NCBI GenBank assembly: GCA_963763365.1
Contig: CAVXOE010000004.1
Span: 61,325-125,324, forward strand
Source: VAZQ01 sp963763365
Lineage (GTDB): Bacteria; Pseudomonadota; Alphaproteobacteria; Rhizobiales; Xanthobacteraceae
Reading direction: 5' to 3'
Length of the DNA stretch: 64,000 nt
Part shown: piece by piece, positions 46,944 to 56,327 of the stretch
Position numbering within the stretch: position 1 is the first letter of the stretch
Layout: each line of letters begins with the position of its first letter
Position numbers and translations under genes: made by a program
Notes under the pieces: generated by a model
Told to the model about the DNA's origin: nothing
The model's input: only the letters and a program-made list of their open reading frames with translations
The model's database searches: none

Positions 46944-47909
46944 ATGTTTCGGACGATGGCTGTCATCGCGCTCAGTCTGGTATTGGTCGGGTCCTCAGAG
47001 GCGCAAGAGTGGCCGACCCGCTACATTCGGTTCATCGTCGCCGGCGCGGCCGGGAGCGCGCCAGATGTAATCGCGCGGATCGTGACCAACGATCTGTCGC
47101 AAAAACTGGGTCAGCAGATTGTCATCGAGAACAAGCCGGGCGCGGGCGGCAACCTCGGCACAGAGGCGGCGGCACGCGCTACGCCCGACGGGTACACGTT
47201 TCTGTTCGGGCAGGCGGCGCCTCTCGCCCTGAACCAGTACACTTTCAAGAACCTGTCGTTCAACGTGGAAAAGGACTTCGACCCGGTCATCATGATCGGC
47301 ACGAGCCCGATGATGTTCGCGGCTTCCCGGCAATCGCACATCGGCACGCTGTCGGAGCTGATTGCCAAGGCGAAGGCTCAGCCGGGAAAGCTCTCGTTCG
47401 GCACGTCGAGCGCCAAGAACATTCCGCACTCGACGGGTGAGCTATTGAAGACGAAAGCCGGCATCGACATCGTGCATATCTCTTACCGCAACAACCCGCA
47501 GATCGTAGCCGATGCGATCAGCGGGACAGTGCAACTGATGATCGATGGTCTGCCGGTGATCATGCCGCAGGTCAAGAACAAGGCGCTTGTTCCGCTCGCG
47601 GTCTCGTCACTCAGGAGGCTGCCAGGCCTCGAAGATGTGCCGGCCGTTGCCGAGACCTACCCGGGTTTCGAGGTGACGGGATGGTTTGCCATTCTCGCTC
47701 CGCGCGGCACGCCGAACATTGTCATCGAGAAGCTCAATCAGACGACCAAGACTGTCCTGCAGAGGCCAGAAATTATCGAACGGCTGCGAGATCTCGGTGT
47801 CTACTGGGATCCGCACAACACGACTCCAGCGCAGTTGAAGGAGTACATGCGCGCGCAGTCTGAGCTTTTCGGCAATATCGCTCGTGCGGCCAACATGATG
47901 GCTGAGTGA
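46944..47909 (+). CDS. Bug/TctC-family solute-binding protein
   Basis: 321 residues from the ATG at 46944 (MFRTMAVIALSLVLVGSSEA-QE signal peptide). WPTRYIRFIVAGAAGSAPDV, IARIVTNDLSQKLGQQIVIE and NKPGAGGNLGTEAAARATPD define the first lobe; FLFGQAAPLALNQYTFKNL follows. It is divergent from the hydroxylase at 45070-46728 over 215 bases, which supports import of the hydroxylase substrate. I did not find the IclR-type palindrome in this intergenic region. It is another orphan without TctA/B. Confidence 0.87.
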   Translation: MFRTMAVIALSLVLVGSSEAQEWPTRYIRFIVAGAAGSAPDVIARIVTNDLSQKLGQQIVIENKPGAGGNLGTEAAARATPDGYTFLFGQAAPLALNQYTFKNLSFNVEKDFDPVIMIGTSPMMFAASRQSHIGTLSELIAKAKAQPGKLSFGTSSAKNIPHSTGELLKTKAGIDIVHISYRNNPQIVADAISGTVQLMIDGLPVIMPQVKNKALVPLAVSSLRRLPGLEDVPAVAETYPGFEVTGWFAILAPRGTPNIVIEKLNQTTKTVLQRPEIIERLRDLGVYWDPHNTTPAQLKEYMRAQSELFGNIARAANMMAE

Positions 47910-48086
47910 ACTGGAGCAAGGCTCGCTCCGCGATCGGGAGACTTTCGCAATGCCCAACGCACGCATAGAACCATATAAAGATCGCCGCCCCTGAGAAGTC
48001 ATGAGACGTATGTCGGCGCGTACTGCGGCCGATACACGAAGCGGATGCGATCGACGCCAGTTACAGCGTCGATCGCCGGCAGCGCA

Positions 48087-48689
48087 CTAAGCGGCTGCTT
48101 TCCGAAACACCTCTTGAGCCGATTGGTTGGCGCGGTCGAAAACCGTGCGCGTTTCCGCTAACGCGGCCATCAGCGTGGCCCATGACTCGGTTCCTGCCTG
48201 GTTCAGCTTCTGAAGCTTCTGCTCCGCCGCTGTCGCATCGGCCTTCATACGGGTGACGGTCGCGTCGATTTCGCCGCGACGTTCGGCTGCGAATTGCGCC
48301 CCCGCAGCATGAAGTTTGTCGGCCGCTTCGCGCCAGGCTTTCAGTTGAGCGTTGGCCTGAAGCTTGAAGGTTTCTTGCTGTTGCTTCACCTTTTCCCCGA
48401 ATGTCTCGACATATTTTTGGACTTCGGTTTCAAAACGCGTCCAGTCAGCATCCAGCTGGGACTTCGCTCTCGTCCACGCAGCCTCGTCGGCCTCTGCCTG
48501 CTTTTTGACGATGTCTTTGAACTCATCGCGCTTTTTCCGAAGATCAGCGAGAGCCTGGTTAGCCTTGACGCGAAGGTCCGCTCTAATCTCCCCGCCTTTG
48601 GCTTCTAGCGAAGCCAACGCGGCATCCATTTCGTCGATCCGTTCTTTGGACCAGTTTAAAAAGTAGTGAACGCTGCTTTGTGTAGCCAT
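48087..48689 (-). CDS. Coiled-coil (phasin-like) cytoplasmic protein
   Basis: 200 residues, almost entirely charged helix: SVHYFLNWSKERIDEMDAAL, ADLRKKRDEFKDIVKKQAEA, VETFGEKVKQQQETFKLQAN and AERRGEIDATVTRMKADATA, rich in Ala, Lys, Glu and Gln. The pattern is that of phasins or of apolipoprotein-like coiled coils; no enzymatic motif is present. I prefer the ATG at 48689 (MATQSS) with GAGG upstream over 48704. A TTGAT-N4-GTCAA box lies 57 bases upstream, so low-oxygen or stress induction is plausible, as for granule-associated proteins. Confidence 0.6.
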   Translation of the reverse strand: MATQSSVHYFLNWSKERIDEMDAALASLEAKGGEIRADLRVKANQALADLRKKRDEFKDIVKKQAEADEAAWTRAKSQLDADWTRFETEVQKYVETFGEKVKQQQETFKLQANAQLKAWREAADKLHAAGAQFAAERRGEIDATVTRMKADATAAEQKLQKLNQAGTESWATLMAALAETRTVFDRANQSAQEVFRKAAA

Positions 48690-48745
48690 TTGCTCGGCCT
48701 CCATGTTTGCTGAAATTTTAGAAACATACTTACGCGGTTATCCCA

Positions 48746-48759
48746 TTGATCTATGTCAA
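48746..48759. promoter_or_regulatory. FNR/FixK-type box upstream of the coiled-coil gene
   Basis: TTGATCTATGTCAA has the TTGA-N6-TCAA core bound by CRP/FNR-family regulators such as FixK2. It is centred about 63 bases before the ATG, compatible with activation from near -41. Confidence 0.6.
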
Positions 48760-48909
48760 TGTGACCGCAGGTTTTGCGGCAACGTACATGCCGACGACGA
48801 TCTCAATTTGATGCCGACTCTTGTCGATGATCCTTTGCGGCATGCATCGATGAGGGTTTTCCGTCGCCTGCCCGACGAGCTCATCAAAGAGCAGTTTCCG
48901 TGTTGCATA

Positions 48910-48923
48910 TTAATGTAGATCAA
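48910..48923. promoter_or_regulatory. Degenerate FNR/FixK-type box
   Basis: TTAATGTAGATCAA differs from the TTGAT-N4-ATCAA consensus at one arm position. It lies in the roughly 300-base gap (48690-48987) downstream of ppk2 and upstream of the coiled-coil gene. The gap otherwise holds no gene that I can support. Confidence 0.4.
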
Positions 48924-48987
48924 TGCCGCTTAACGCGCTCGACGCGTTGCGCTGAGCCCGGTGCGCTTGCAGTTGAACATCGTGCCT

Positions 48988-49893
48988 CTACTTCTCTCGG
49001 CCGAGGGCCGCACGAATGGATTGTAGCTCCTTCTTCTTTCCTGCATCGAGCACCGGGTAATCGAGATCAAGCTTCTCCATCGCTTCCACAATGGCCGCGG
49101 CGACAAGCAGGCGCGTAAACCATTTATTGTCAGCAGGGACGACGTACCATGGCGCGTGTTTCGACGCCGTGGCTCGAATGGCGTCTTCAAACGCGTTCAT
49201 GTAGTCACCCCAGAATTTGCGTTCGTCCATGTCAGATTTTGAGAATTTCCAATGCTTCTCCGGGTTTTCAAGGCGCTCCACAAAGCGCCTCTTCTGCTCT
49301 TTGCGCGACAAGTTAAGGAAGAACTTGAGAATGACGGTGCCTTGCCGAGTAAGGTAATCCTCGAAATGCGTGATGTCGCGGAGCCGCTCGTCCCAGATAT
49401 GTTCGTGTACAAGAGGGGCCGGAATCTTCTCTCGTTCTAAGAGATCATCCTTGTGCACGCGAACAACCAACACCTCCTCATAGTATGATCGGTTGAAGAT
49501 TCCGATGCGTCCTCGCTCGGGCAGGCACTTGGCGTAACGCCAAAGAAAGTCGTGGTCGAATTCCTCCTGCGAGGGCTGCTTAAAGGAGAAAACTTGGCAG
49601 CCCTGCGGATTCACCCCTGACATGACGTGCTTGATGGCACCGTCCTTGCCAGCGGCGTCCATCGCCTGAAACACGATCAGTACCGACCATCGGTCCTGGG
49701 CATAAAGTTTGTCCTGCACCTCTGCGAGCCATTGCGTGCCGAGACGAAGGATTTCGGCTGCCTCACCTTTGTCCAGCGTTAGGTCGCAGGTGTCGCCGGG
49801 GTCAAAATCCTTCAGTCGAAATCCCTTACCTTTGGTGATGCGAAATGGATCGACATATTTCTCAATCTGATCGAGGATTTCCTTTTTCCTCAT
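48988..49893 (-). CDS. ppk2: Polyphosphate kinase 2 family protein (polyphosphate:nucleotide phosphotransferase)
   Basis: 301 residues from the ATG at 49893, with GGAGGG upstream. WSVLIVFQAMDAAGKDGAIK is the Walker A region (AMDAAGKDG), RGRIGIFNRSYYEEVLVVRV is the lid/Walker B segment (NRSYYE) and ILKFFLNLSRKEQKRRFVER is the conserved C-terminal helix region. The short single-domain form usually phosphorylates ADP or AMP from polyphosphate. An exact TTGAT-N4-ATCAA box lies 80 bases upstream, in the region shared with the HlyD operon, suggesting induction at low oxygen. Confidence 0.9.
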   Translation of the reverse strand: MRKKEILDQIEKYVDPFRITKGKGFRLKDFDPGDTCDLTLDKGEAAEILRLGTQWLAEVQDKLYAQDRWSVLIVFQAMDAAGKDGAIKHVMSGVNPQGCQVFSFKQPSQEEFDHDFLWRYAKCLPERGRIGIFNRSYYEEVLVVRVHKDDLLEREKIPAPLVHEHIWDERLRDITHFEDYLTRQGTVILKFFLNLSRKEQKRRFVERLENPEKHWKFSKSDMDERKFWGDYMNAFEDAIRATASKHAPWYVVPADNKWFTRLLVAAAIVEAMEKLDLDYPVLDAGKKKELQSIRAALGREK

Positions 49894-49972
49894 AGCGCCC
49901 TCCCTCTCCCGGAGCGTCCGTCTCGCGCCAATCCAGAATGACACATTGACTGCCGGCCACGGTGCTTGTGGC

Positions 49973-49986
49973 TTGATATAGATCAA
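49973..49986. promoter_or_regulatory. Perfect FNR/FixK box between ppk2 and the exporter operon
   Basis: TTGATATAGATCAA matches the anaerobox consensus TTGAT-N4-ATCAA exactly. It lies 80 bases before the ppk2 ATG and 77 bases before the HlyD start, so it could serve both divergent units. Confidence 0.68.
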
Positions 49987-50062
49987 AACTTTCTTTGTCC
50001 GCCGGTTCACTTTCAAGGGCGCTCGGTGCCAAGCCAGTGGGCGCAATCACTCGGATTCAACT

Positions 50063-51187
50063 ATGGGCCGCCATCTCCCTCTTCGCGTTTTCTTGCGCCG
50101 CTGGTCTCGAAGCAGCATGCGTCTGATGCGAGCAGCTGCTCGTTATTCCATCGCCTTATTCGTAGCCGGATGCGTGCTTGGTTTTTGGAGTGCCGCACCG
50201 CTAATTGGTGCCGCGCTGGCCCAGTCGGCGCAGCAAACCCCTCTCGAAAAGGCCCGCACGGCGGTCGAAAGCCTGATCAACCGTCTGCGCGGCCGCGATA
50301 TGCCCGAGGGAATCGTAAAATCGAATGGGCGACTCGAAGCCACCGAGGTGGACGTCGCGGCGAAATACCCTGGCCGGCTGGCGACGCTGACCGTAAATGA
50401 AGGCGACGAGGTTACGGCCGGACAGGTCGTCGCGACCATCGCGTCCCCGGAAACGGAAGCTCAGTTGCGCGGCGCGCAGGCTCAAGTGCTGAAGGCTAAA
50501 AAGGCGTTGGCGGAAGCGAACGCGCTCATCGTCCAGCGCAAGAGCGACCTGGATTTCACCAGAACGGATTATGAGCGCGCCAAGCAACTGATCGAGCGCG
50601 GGCATGTTTCGCAACAGGTCCTCGATCAGCGGCGCAACAAGTTCGAAGCGGCGGAGGCCGCATATGTTGCGGCCGAGGCCCAGCGCGATCAGGCCGAAGC
50701 CTCGATTAAAGCAGCCGAGTCCGACGTCGAAAGGTTCCAGTCAATTCTCGTCGATCTGGTGCTCGTCTCGCCCAGAACTGGACGCGTGCAATACCGCCTT
50801 GCCCGTGCGGGCGAGGTGGTCGCCGCAGGGCAGCGCGTCCTGACGATCCTGGATCTGAACGACGTGTACATGACGATCTATCTGCCGGCGAAGGAGGCCG
50901 GCCTGCTCGCCCTGGGCGACGAGGCACGCACCATCCTCGATCCCATTCCCCAGTATGTGCTCCCCGCGACCATCAGCTTCGTCGCGACCGAAGCCCAGTT
51001 CACGCCCAAGAGCGTCGAGACGGCCGAGGAGCGCGAGAAGCTGATGTTCCGGGTCAAGTTGCAGGCCGATCCTGAGGTACTCAAGAAATACCATCGCCAG
51101 GTGAAGACCGGCGTGCGCGGGCTTGGATTCGTCCGCACCGATCCGAAGGTCCCGTGGCCCGTAGAACTTACGGTGAAGTTGCCGTAA
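50063..51187 (+). CDS. HlyD-family periplasmic adaptor (YhiI-like)
   Basis: 374 residues from 50063, or 356 from the ATG at 50117 (MRLMRAAARYSIALFVAGCV). A membrane anchor is followed by the lipoyl half (ATEVDVAAKYPGRLATLTVN, EGDEVTAGQVVATIASPETE), a long coiled coil (QAQVLKAKKALAEANALIVQ to AAESDVERF) and the second lipoyl and beta-barrel region (LVSPRTGRVQYRLARAGEVV, LNDVYMTIYLPAKEAGLLAL). The stop codon TAA shares a base with the rbbA ATG at 51187. It links the ABC exporter to an outer-membrane channel; no TolC gene is adjacent. Confidence 0.87.
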   Translation: MGRHLPLRVFLRRWSRSSMRLMRAAARYSIALFVAGCVLGFWSAAPLIGAALAQSAQQTPLEKARTAVESLINRLRGRDMPEGIVKSNGRLEATEVDVAAKYPGRLATLTVNEGDEVTAGQVVATIASPETEAQLRGAQAQVLKAKKALAEANALIVQRKSDLDFTRTDYERAKQLIERGHVSQQVLDQRRNKFEAAEAAYVAAEAQRDQAEASIKAAESDVERFQSILVDLVLVSPRTGRVQYRLARAGEVVAAGQRVLTILDLNDVYMTIYLPAKEAGLLALGDEARTILDPIPQYVLPATISFVATEAQFTPKSVETAEEREKLMFRVKLQADPEVLKKYHRQVKTGVRGLGFVRTDPKVPWPVELTVKLP

Positions 51188-53983
51188 TGAACGAAGCCAT
51201 CGTCGCAAGCGTCGAGCGCGTAACGCATCGCTATGGAAAGACGTTCGCGCTCAACGATCTGACCCTCGATATTCCTGCCCATTGCATGGTGGGAATGATC
51301 GGGCCGGACGGCGTCGGCAAGTCCACCCTGCTCGCGCTCATTTCCGGGGTGCGCAAGATTCAATCCGGCAAGGTAATGGTGCTCGACGGAGATATGGCGG
51401 ATGAGCGTCATCGGAGGGCAAGTTACGGCCGAATTGCCTACATGCCGCAAGGGTTGGGCCGAAATCTCTATCCGACACTCAGCGTTTACGACAATATCGA
51501 CTTCTTCGGCCGCTTGTTCGGCCAGGGCGCAGCGGAGCGGCGCGAGCGCATCGATGAGCTTCTGAAAGCCACCGGGCTCGACCCCTTTCCGGATCGACCG
51601 TGCGGCAAGCTCTCAGGCGGCATGAAGCAGAAAGTCAGCCTCTGCTGCTCGCTGATGCACGATCCTGATCTTCTGGTTCTCGACGAGCCCACCACCGGCG
51701 TCGATCCGCTGTCGCGCCGGCAATTCTGGGAACTGATCGATTCGATCCGGGTGCGGCGGCCAGAAATGAGCGTGATCGTCGCGACCGCTTACATGGACGA
51801 AGCGAGTCGCTTCGATTGGCTTGCCGCCATGGACGATGGCAAGGTCATCGCACACGGTACGCCGAAGGAGATTCTTGACCGGGCAAAGAAGAGCACGCTC
51901 GACGATGCCTTCATCGCGCTCCTCCCACCGGAAAAGGGCGGCCTTCACCAGGACGTCATCGTGCGTCCACGCGCTGAGGCCGAGGACAAGACGCCGGCCA
52001 TCGAGGCCGAAGGGCTTACTCGCAGGTTTGGCGATTTCGTCGCCGTCGATCATGTGAGCTTTCGCATCGGGCGCGGCGAGATCTTCGGCTTCCTTGGCTC
52101 GAATGGCTGCGGAAAAACGACGACCATGAAAATGATGACCGGGCTCCTGCCGGTCACGGAAGGCACGGCCAAATTATTCGGCAAGCCGATGGGCGCCGAC
52201 GACATGGAGGCGCGTCAGAACGTCGGCTATATGTCGCAGGCATTCTCGCTCTACAGCGAGCTCACCGTGCGGCAGAACCTCGAGCTGCATGCGCACCTCT
52301 ATCATCTCCCTGCAAACGAGGTCGAACCCCGGCTCAAAGAGCTGCTCGAACGCTACGATCTGAAAGCCGCGGTTGATGCCAAGCCGGAAAGTCTGCCGCT
52401 TGGCGTGAAGCAGCGGCTGCAACTTGCGGTGGCTGTGCTGCATCGGCCGTCCATCTTGATCCTCGACGAACCCACGTCGGGTGTCGATCCGGTCGCGCGC
52501 GACGCCTTCTGGCGCACGCTGATCGATCTCTCACGCGATGATGGGGTTACCATTTTCCTTTCGACCCATTTCATGAACGAGGCCGATCGCTGCGATCGTA
52601 TCTCGCTGATGCATCAAGGCCGGGTGCTCGCCGTTGGCGCGCCGAAGGAGCTGGTCAAGGAGCGCGGAAGCGCTTCTCTCGAGGACGCGTTCATTTCCTA
52701 TCTGGAGGAAGCGACCGAAGGTCAGGAAAAAAGCAAGGCGCAGGAAGCGCCGGAACCCGCGGCTACCGCAGCTTCAGTGGCAGCCGCGGCGCCGGCCGCA
52801 AGCCCAACGGTAGCCAAGTCTGTCGAATTCCGTTCCTCCCGGCCATTCGATCCCGGACGGCTATGGGCTTATGCCCGGCGCGAAACGATGGAGCTCCTGC
52901 GCGATCCTATCCGGCTGGCATTCGCGTTCCTCGGTCCTGTCATCATGATGTTCGCCATGGGCTATGGCATCACGTTCGATGTCGAGAATCTGAAATATGC
53001 GGCCTTCGACCAGGACCAGACGCCGGCCAGCCGCAGGCTGCTCGAAAGCTTCTCCGGCTCGCATTATTTTTCCGAGCGCCCTCCGATCGGCTCGCCCGCG
53101 GAACTGGATCAGCGCATGCGAAGCGGAGAGCTCGCCGTCGCCATTGAAATTCCATCCGGCTTCGGCCGCGATCTGGCAAACCTGCATCCCCCCGACATCG
53201 CCTTCTGGATCGACGGCGCCATGCCGTTCCGCGGGGAGACGACCAAGGGGTACGTCAACGGCCTGGTCCTGCGTTATATGCAGGACCTCGCAGTCGAGCG
53301 CTTTGGCCCCAACCCGGTGTCCAACGTTTATGTTGGCCGCGTGAACATCGAAAATCGGTTTCGCTACAATCAGGGTTTCAAGAGCGTTTTCAGCATGGTT
53401 CCCAGCGTCATTGTGATCATGCTGGTTCTGATCCCGGCGATCATGGCGACGATCGGCGTGGTCCGCGAGGTGGAAACCGGATCGATCGCCAATTTTCGGT
53501 CGACGCCCATCAGCAAATTCGAATTCCTGCTGGGCAAGCAGTTTCCCTACGTCGTCGTCGGGATGCTGGCGTTTATTCTCCTGGTGCTGATGGCGTATGT
53601 TGTTTTCCACGTCCCGGTAAAGGGGTCGTTCGGAGCGCTGGCGCTCGGGGCGCTGCTCTACGTCTTTTCGACTTGTGGCTTTGGGCAACTCATCTCGACG
53701 TTCGCCAAGACCCAGGTCGCGGCAGTGTTTGCAACCACGGTCATCTCAGTCATCCCCACGGTGAATTTTTCCGGCCTGCTCGTTCCCGTGTCGTCCCTCA
53801 CCGGCCAGGGACGGCTGATTGGCCTGATGTTTCCGATGGCCTGGTTTCAGCCGATCAGCGTCGGCACCTTCACGAAGGGTCTGGACTTTTCCGATCTCTG
53901 GCTCAACGCACTCGTCCTTGCGGTCGTTTGCTATCGGCTATTTCGTTGCCGCTCTCATTTTTTTGCGGAAACAGGAGAGCTGA
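51187..53983 (+). CDS. rbbA: RbbA-type ABC exporter: two ATPase domains fused to ABC-2 permease (extra G near 53926)
   Basis: About 930 residues. NBD1: GPDGVGKSTLL (Walker A), CGKLSGGMKQKVSLCCSLMH (signature), LLVLDEPTTGVDP (Walker B). NBD2: FLGSNGCGKTTTMKMMTGLL, LPLGVKQRLQLAVAVLHRPS and ILILDEPTSGVDP; its signature is LPLGVKQ, not LSGGQ. The permease (from about residue 560) has RRETMELLRDPIRLAFAFLG, an extracellular loop and six helices. The open frame continues to 54093, but removing one G in GCGGTCGTTTGC (53921-53930) gives FAIGYFVAALIFLRKQES and TGA at 53981-53983, directly before the next ATG. In E. coli the homolog is described as ribosome-associated; here the operon reads as an exporter. 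Confidence 0.87.
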
Positions 53984-53984
53984 G

Positions 53985-55205
53985 ATGTCGGCGAGCCCGG
54001 GGAAAGATGCGCGAGAACAGCGAGCGCCGCTTGCCGGGACGAAGGCGGAGCGGCCCGGGAGCGGTCGGCTCGCCAAGCTGCGGCTGCATCTGACCAACAT
54101 CTTTCGGCTGACGATCAAGGAGCTGCGCAGCCTCCGCTCCGACCCGATCATGCTGTTGCTTGTCGCCTATTCCTTCACCATTGCGATCTACGCCGCTGCC
54201 ACCGGTGCCTCGACCGAAGCGACCAATCTTTCGGTCGGAATCGTCGATGAAGACCGCTCCGATCTGTCGCGCCGCATTGCCGACGGCCTCACGCCACCCA
54301 CGTTCAAGCCGGCAGTCCAGATCGAAGCGACCGAAATCGACGCGACCATGAATTCGCAACGTTTCATTTACGTGATTGAAATTCCCCCAAAACTTCAGGC
54401 GGATATTCTTGCCGGGCGACAGCCCACGGTTCAGATCAATATCGATGCCACCGCGTCGGCCCAGGCTTTTAATGGGATGACATACATCCAGAATGTCATC
54501 AATGACTACGTGACGCAGTTCATTATGGGGCGTGAAGGAGGAACCGGTTTGCCGGTCAAGGTAGTGATTCAAGCCAGGTTCAATCCGAATCTGAAGTCGA
54601 GTTGGTTCACCTCGGTGATGCAGATCGTCAGCAATCTCACCATGATCACCGTCATGCTTACCGGTGCGGCGCTCATTCGCGAGCGCGAGCAGGGGACGGT
54701 CGAGCATCTGCTGGTAATGCCTGTTGTTCCGGCCGAGATCATGCTCTCGAAGATTTTGGCCAACGGAGTTGTCATTGTAGCTGCGACGGGCCTATCGCTG
54801 CTGTTCGTGGTGCAGTGGTGGCTGCAGGTGCCGATTACCGGATCGATTCTGCTGTTTCTGGGCGGCTCGTGCTTTTACGTGTTCACGGTCGCGGCGCTTG
54901 GCATTGCTCTGGGTACGGTCGCCTCCACGATGGCTCAGTTCGGTCTGCTGTCAATCCCCGTACTGCTGGTGATGATGTTGCTGTCCGGCAGCACGACGCC
55001 GATCGAAAGCATGCCGGTATGGCTGCAGCATGTCATGCAGGTCATCAGCCCGACGCCGCACTTCGTAGTATTTGCCCAGGATGTGCTTTATCGCGGAGCG
55101 GATTTTTCCATTGTCTGGTCCGAGATCTTGGCGACGGCTGCTATCGGGAGCGTCTATTTCGGTTACGCTTTGTACCGCTTTCGTAAGGTGATCTTCAGCG
55201 GATGA
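53985..55205 (+). CDS. yhhJ: ABC-2 type permease (YhhJ-like)
   Basis: 406 residues from the ATG at 53985, one base after the corrected rbbA stop. FRLTIKELRSLRSDPIMLLL, then VAYSFTIAIYAAATGASTEA is helix one and loop; MQIVSNLTMITVMLTGAALI, REREQGTVEHLLVMPVVPAE and LSIPVLLVMMLLSGSTTPIE are ABC-2 signatures. It is the second permease of the HlyD-RbbA-YhhJ exporter. Its cargo is unknown. Confidence 0.87.
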   Translation: MSASPGKDAREQRAPLAGTKAERPGSGRLAKLRLHLTNIFRLTIKELRSLRSDPIMLLLVAYSFTIAIYAAATGASTEATNLSVGIVDEDRSDLSRRIADGLTPPTFKPAVQIEATEIDATMNSQRFIYVIEIPPKLQADILAGRQPTVQINIDATASAQAFNGMTYIQNVINDYVTQFIMGREGGTGLPVKVVIQARFNPNLKSSWFTSVMQIVSNLTMITVMLTGAALIREREQGTVEHLLVMPVVPAEIMLSKILANGVVIVAATGLSLLFVVQWWLQVPITGSILLFLGGSCFYVFTVAALGIALGTVASTMAQFGLLSIPVLLVMMLLSGSTTPIESMPVWLQHVMQVISPTPHFVVFAQDVLYRGADFSIVWSEILATAAIGSVYFGYALYRFRKVIFSG

Positions 55206-55248
55206 ACCCAGCGGTGCACCGTGTCGCATCAAGTGCAAGGCCGGGAAC

Positions 55249-55560
55249 ATGCCTGACTTCTACGTTTGCTGGAACGAGAGCTTGAAGCGAGTTCGGATTC
55301 ATCGAGGGGATTGCGTGCAACTGCTTCGTAGCCGACTAACGAAGATTGACGGCGCCCGTAAAGGCATGCTGCCTGTCGGGACCTACGACGAGGCGTGGCG
55401 GGTTGTTCGCGAACTTAAACGATCAAAGCCCGTGTTTCGCAGCTACGGTCGCGTTGAGTGCCGTATTTGCAATCCTCAGATTAAGAACACATGGGTCACG
55501 GAAGCCTCGGCCAATCTGCAGACGCCATTGATGGGCCAGCCTAAGATAAAGCCAACTTAG
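55249..55560 (+). CDS. Small hypothetical protein with CRIC motif
   Basis: 103 residues: MPDFYVCWNESLKRVRIHRG starts with a YVCW and IHRGDC motif; KIDGARKGMLPVGTYDEAWR, VVRELKRSKPVFRSYGRVEC and RICNP follow. Cysteines at C7, in HRGDC and in ECRICNP may bind a metal. I do not recognise the family. It lies 43 bases after yhhJ and could be co-transcribed. Its end overlaps the convergent GNAT pseudogene by about 20 bases. Confidence 0.5.
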   Translation: MPDFYVCWNESLKRVRIHRGDCVQLLRSRLTKIDGARKGMLPVGTYDEAWRVVRELKRSKPVFRSYGRVECRICNPQIKNTWVTEASANLQTPLMGQPKIKPT

Positions 55561-55966
55561 CGCTTTCAATTAATTTGAATCCTTCAGTTCTGAGTAAGTC
55601 ACGCGACATGTGGTTCTCGGGATGGCCTTCGAGGATGCCGCCTACCTTCGCTGTCTTCGCCTTCGCGTGGCGGACCATCAACCTCGCATATCCCTAGCGT
55701 TGATGCTCTTTGAGCGTGGTCAATATTGGGATGGACAACATCTTGTAACCGCAGGAGCGTCCATCGAGTTCGACCTGTAATAGCATCGTGGAAACTACAT
55801 CTCCGGCCGCGTCGATCACCCAGACTTCTCCCCTTTTGCAGCGTTCCCGAATCTCATTGAGGCCGCGTTCGGTCCTGAGTGATTCTTTAATCCACGAGAT
55901 GGCTGACAACATGCGATGAACTGCTTCTGCGTCGTCGGTGCTAGCTTTGCGAACGATGGCCATCAA
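55541..55966 (-). pseudogene. GNAT acetyltransferase gene with a single in-frame amber codon
   Basis: The frame from 55966 reads MMAIVRKASTDDAEAVHRML and continues to SIPILTTLKEHQR, then TAG at 55694-55696. The same frame continues GYARLMVRHAKAKTAKVGGI and LEGHPENHMSRDLLRTEGFK to a second stop at 55541-55543, for 141 codons in all. The amber falls in the acetyl-CoA loop (Q-R-[stop]-G-Y-A, normally QRQGYA), so one CAG to TAG change explains it. No frame shift is needed. It is either a very recent pseudogene, a suppressed codon or a base error. The GTG/ATG before 55966 is not otherwise altered. Confidence 0.7.
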
Positions 55967-56145
55967 CTTCTCCCTGGCGCCCGAATAACAGACCGTACCA
56001 CCCGCTTCACCCTTGCGCCCTCCGCCCCTCCGTGCGATTCCTTGGGGCGTAGCAGGCGCGTCCTAATACCGTCCTGCCCCAGGACGACGCGGTTCAGGGA
56101 CAATTGCAAGTTAGCCCCATTCTGTGGTCACAAGGTCCTTGGTTC

Positions 56146-56219
56146 GCGGGCGTAGTTCAATGGTAGAACGGCAGCTTCCCAAGCTGCATACGAGGGTTCG
56201 ATTCCCTTCGCCCGCTCCA
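56146..56219 (+). tRNA. tRNA-Gly (anticodon CCC)
   Basis: The acceptor stem GCGGGCG (56146-56152) pairs with CGCCCGC (56209-56215). D-arm GTTCAATGGTAGAAC and anticodon arm GCAGC-TTCCCAA-GCTGC give anticodon CCC. T-arm GAGGGTTCGATTCCCTTC follows, and CCA is encoded at 56217-56219. The tyrosine recombinase gene starts 108 bases downstream, so this tRNA is the probable integration target. Confidence 0.93.
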
Positions 56220-56327
56220 TTAACTCTCAGGTCCGTTGTTTCTAAATATGTTTTTGAGATAATTGAATTTTTCCAGTCCGAGCGCTACATGTTCTGCTAC
56301 AAAACGTCCTTGTAGCTAGAGCCTCAA

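Noticed and set aside
48703..48918. 71-residue ORF in the promoter region of the coiled-coil gene
   Set aside because: It crosses the FNR/FixK box and has no coding-like third-position bias.
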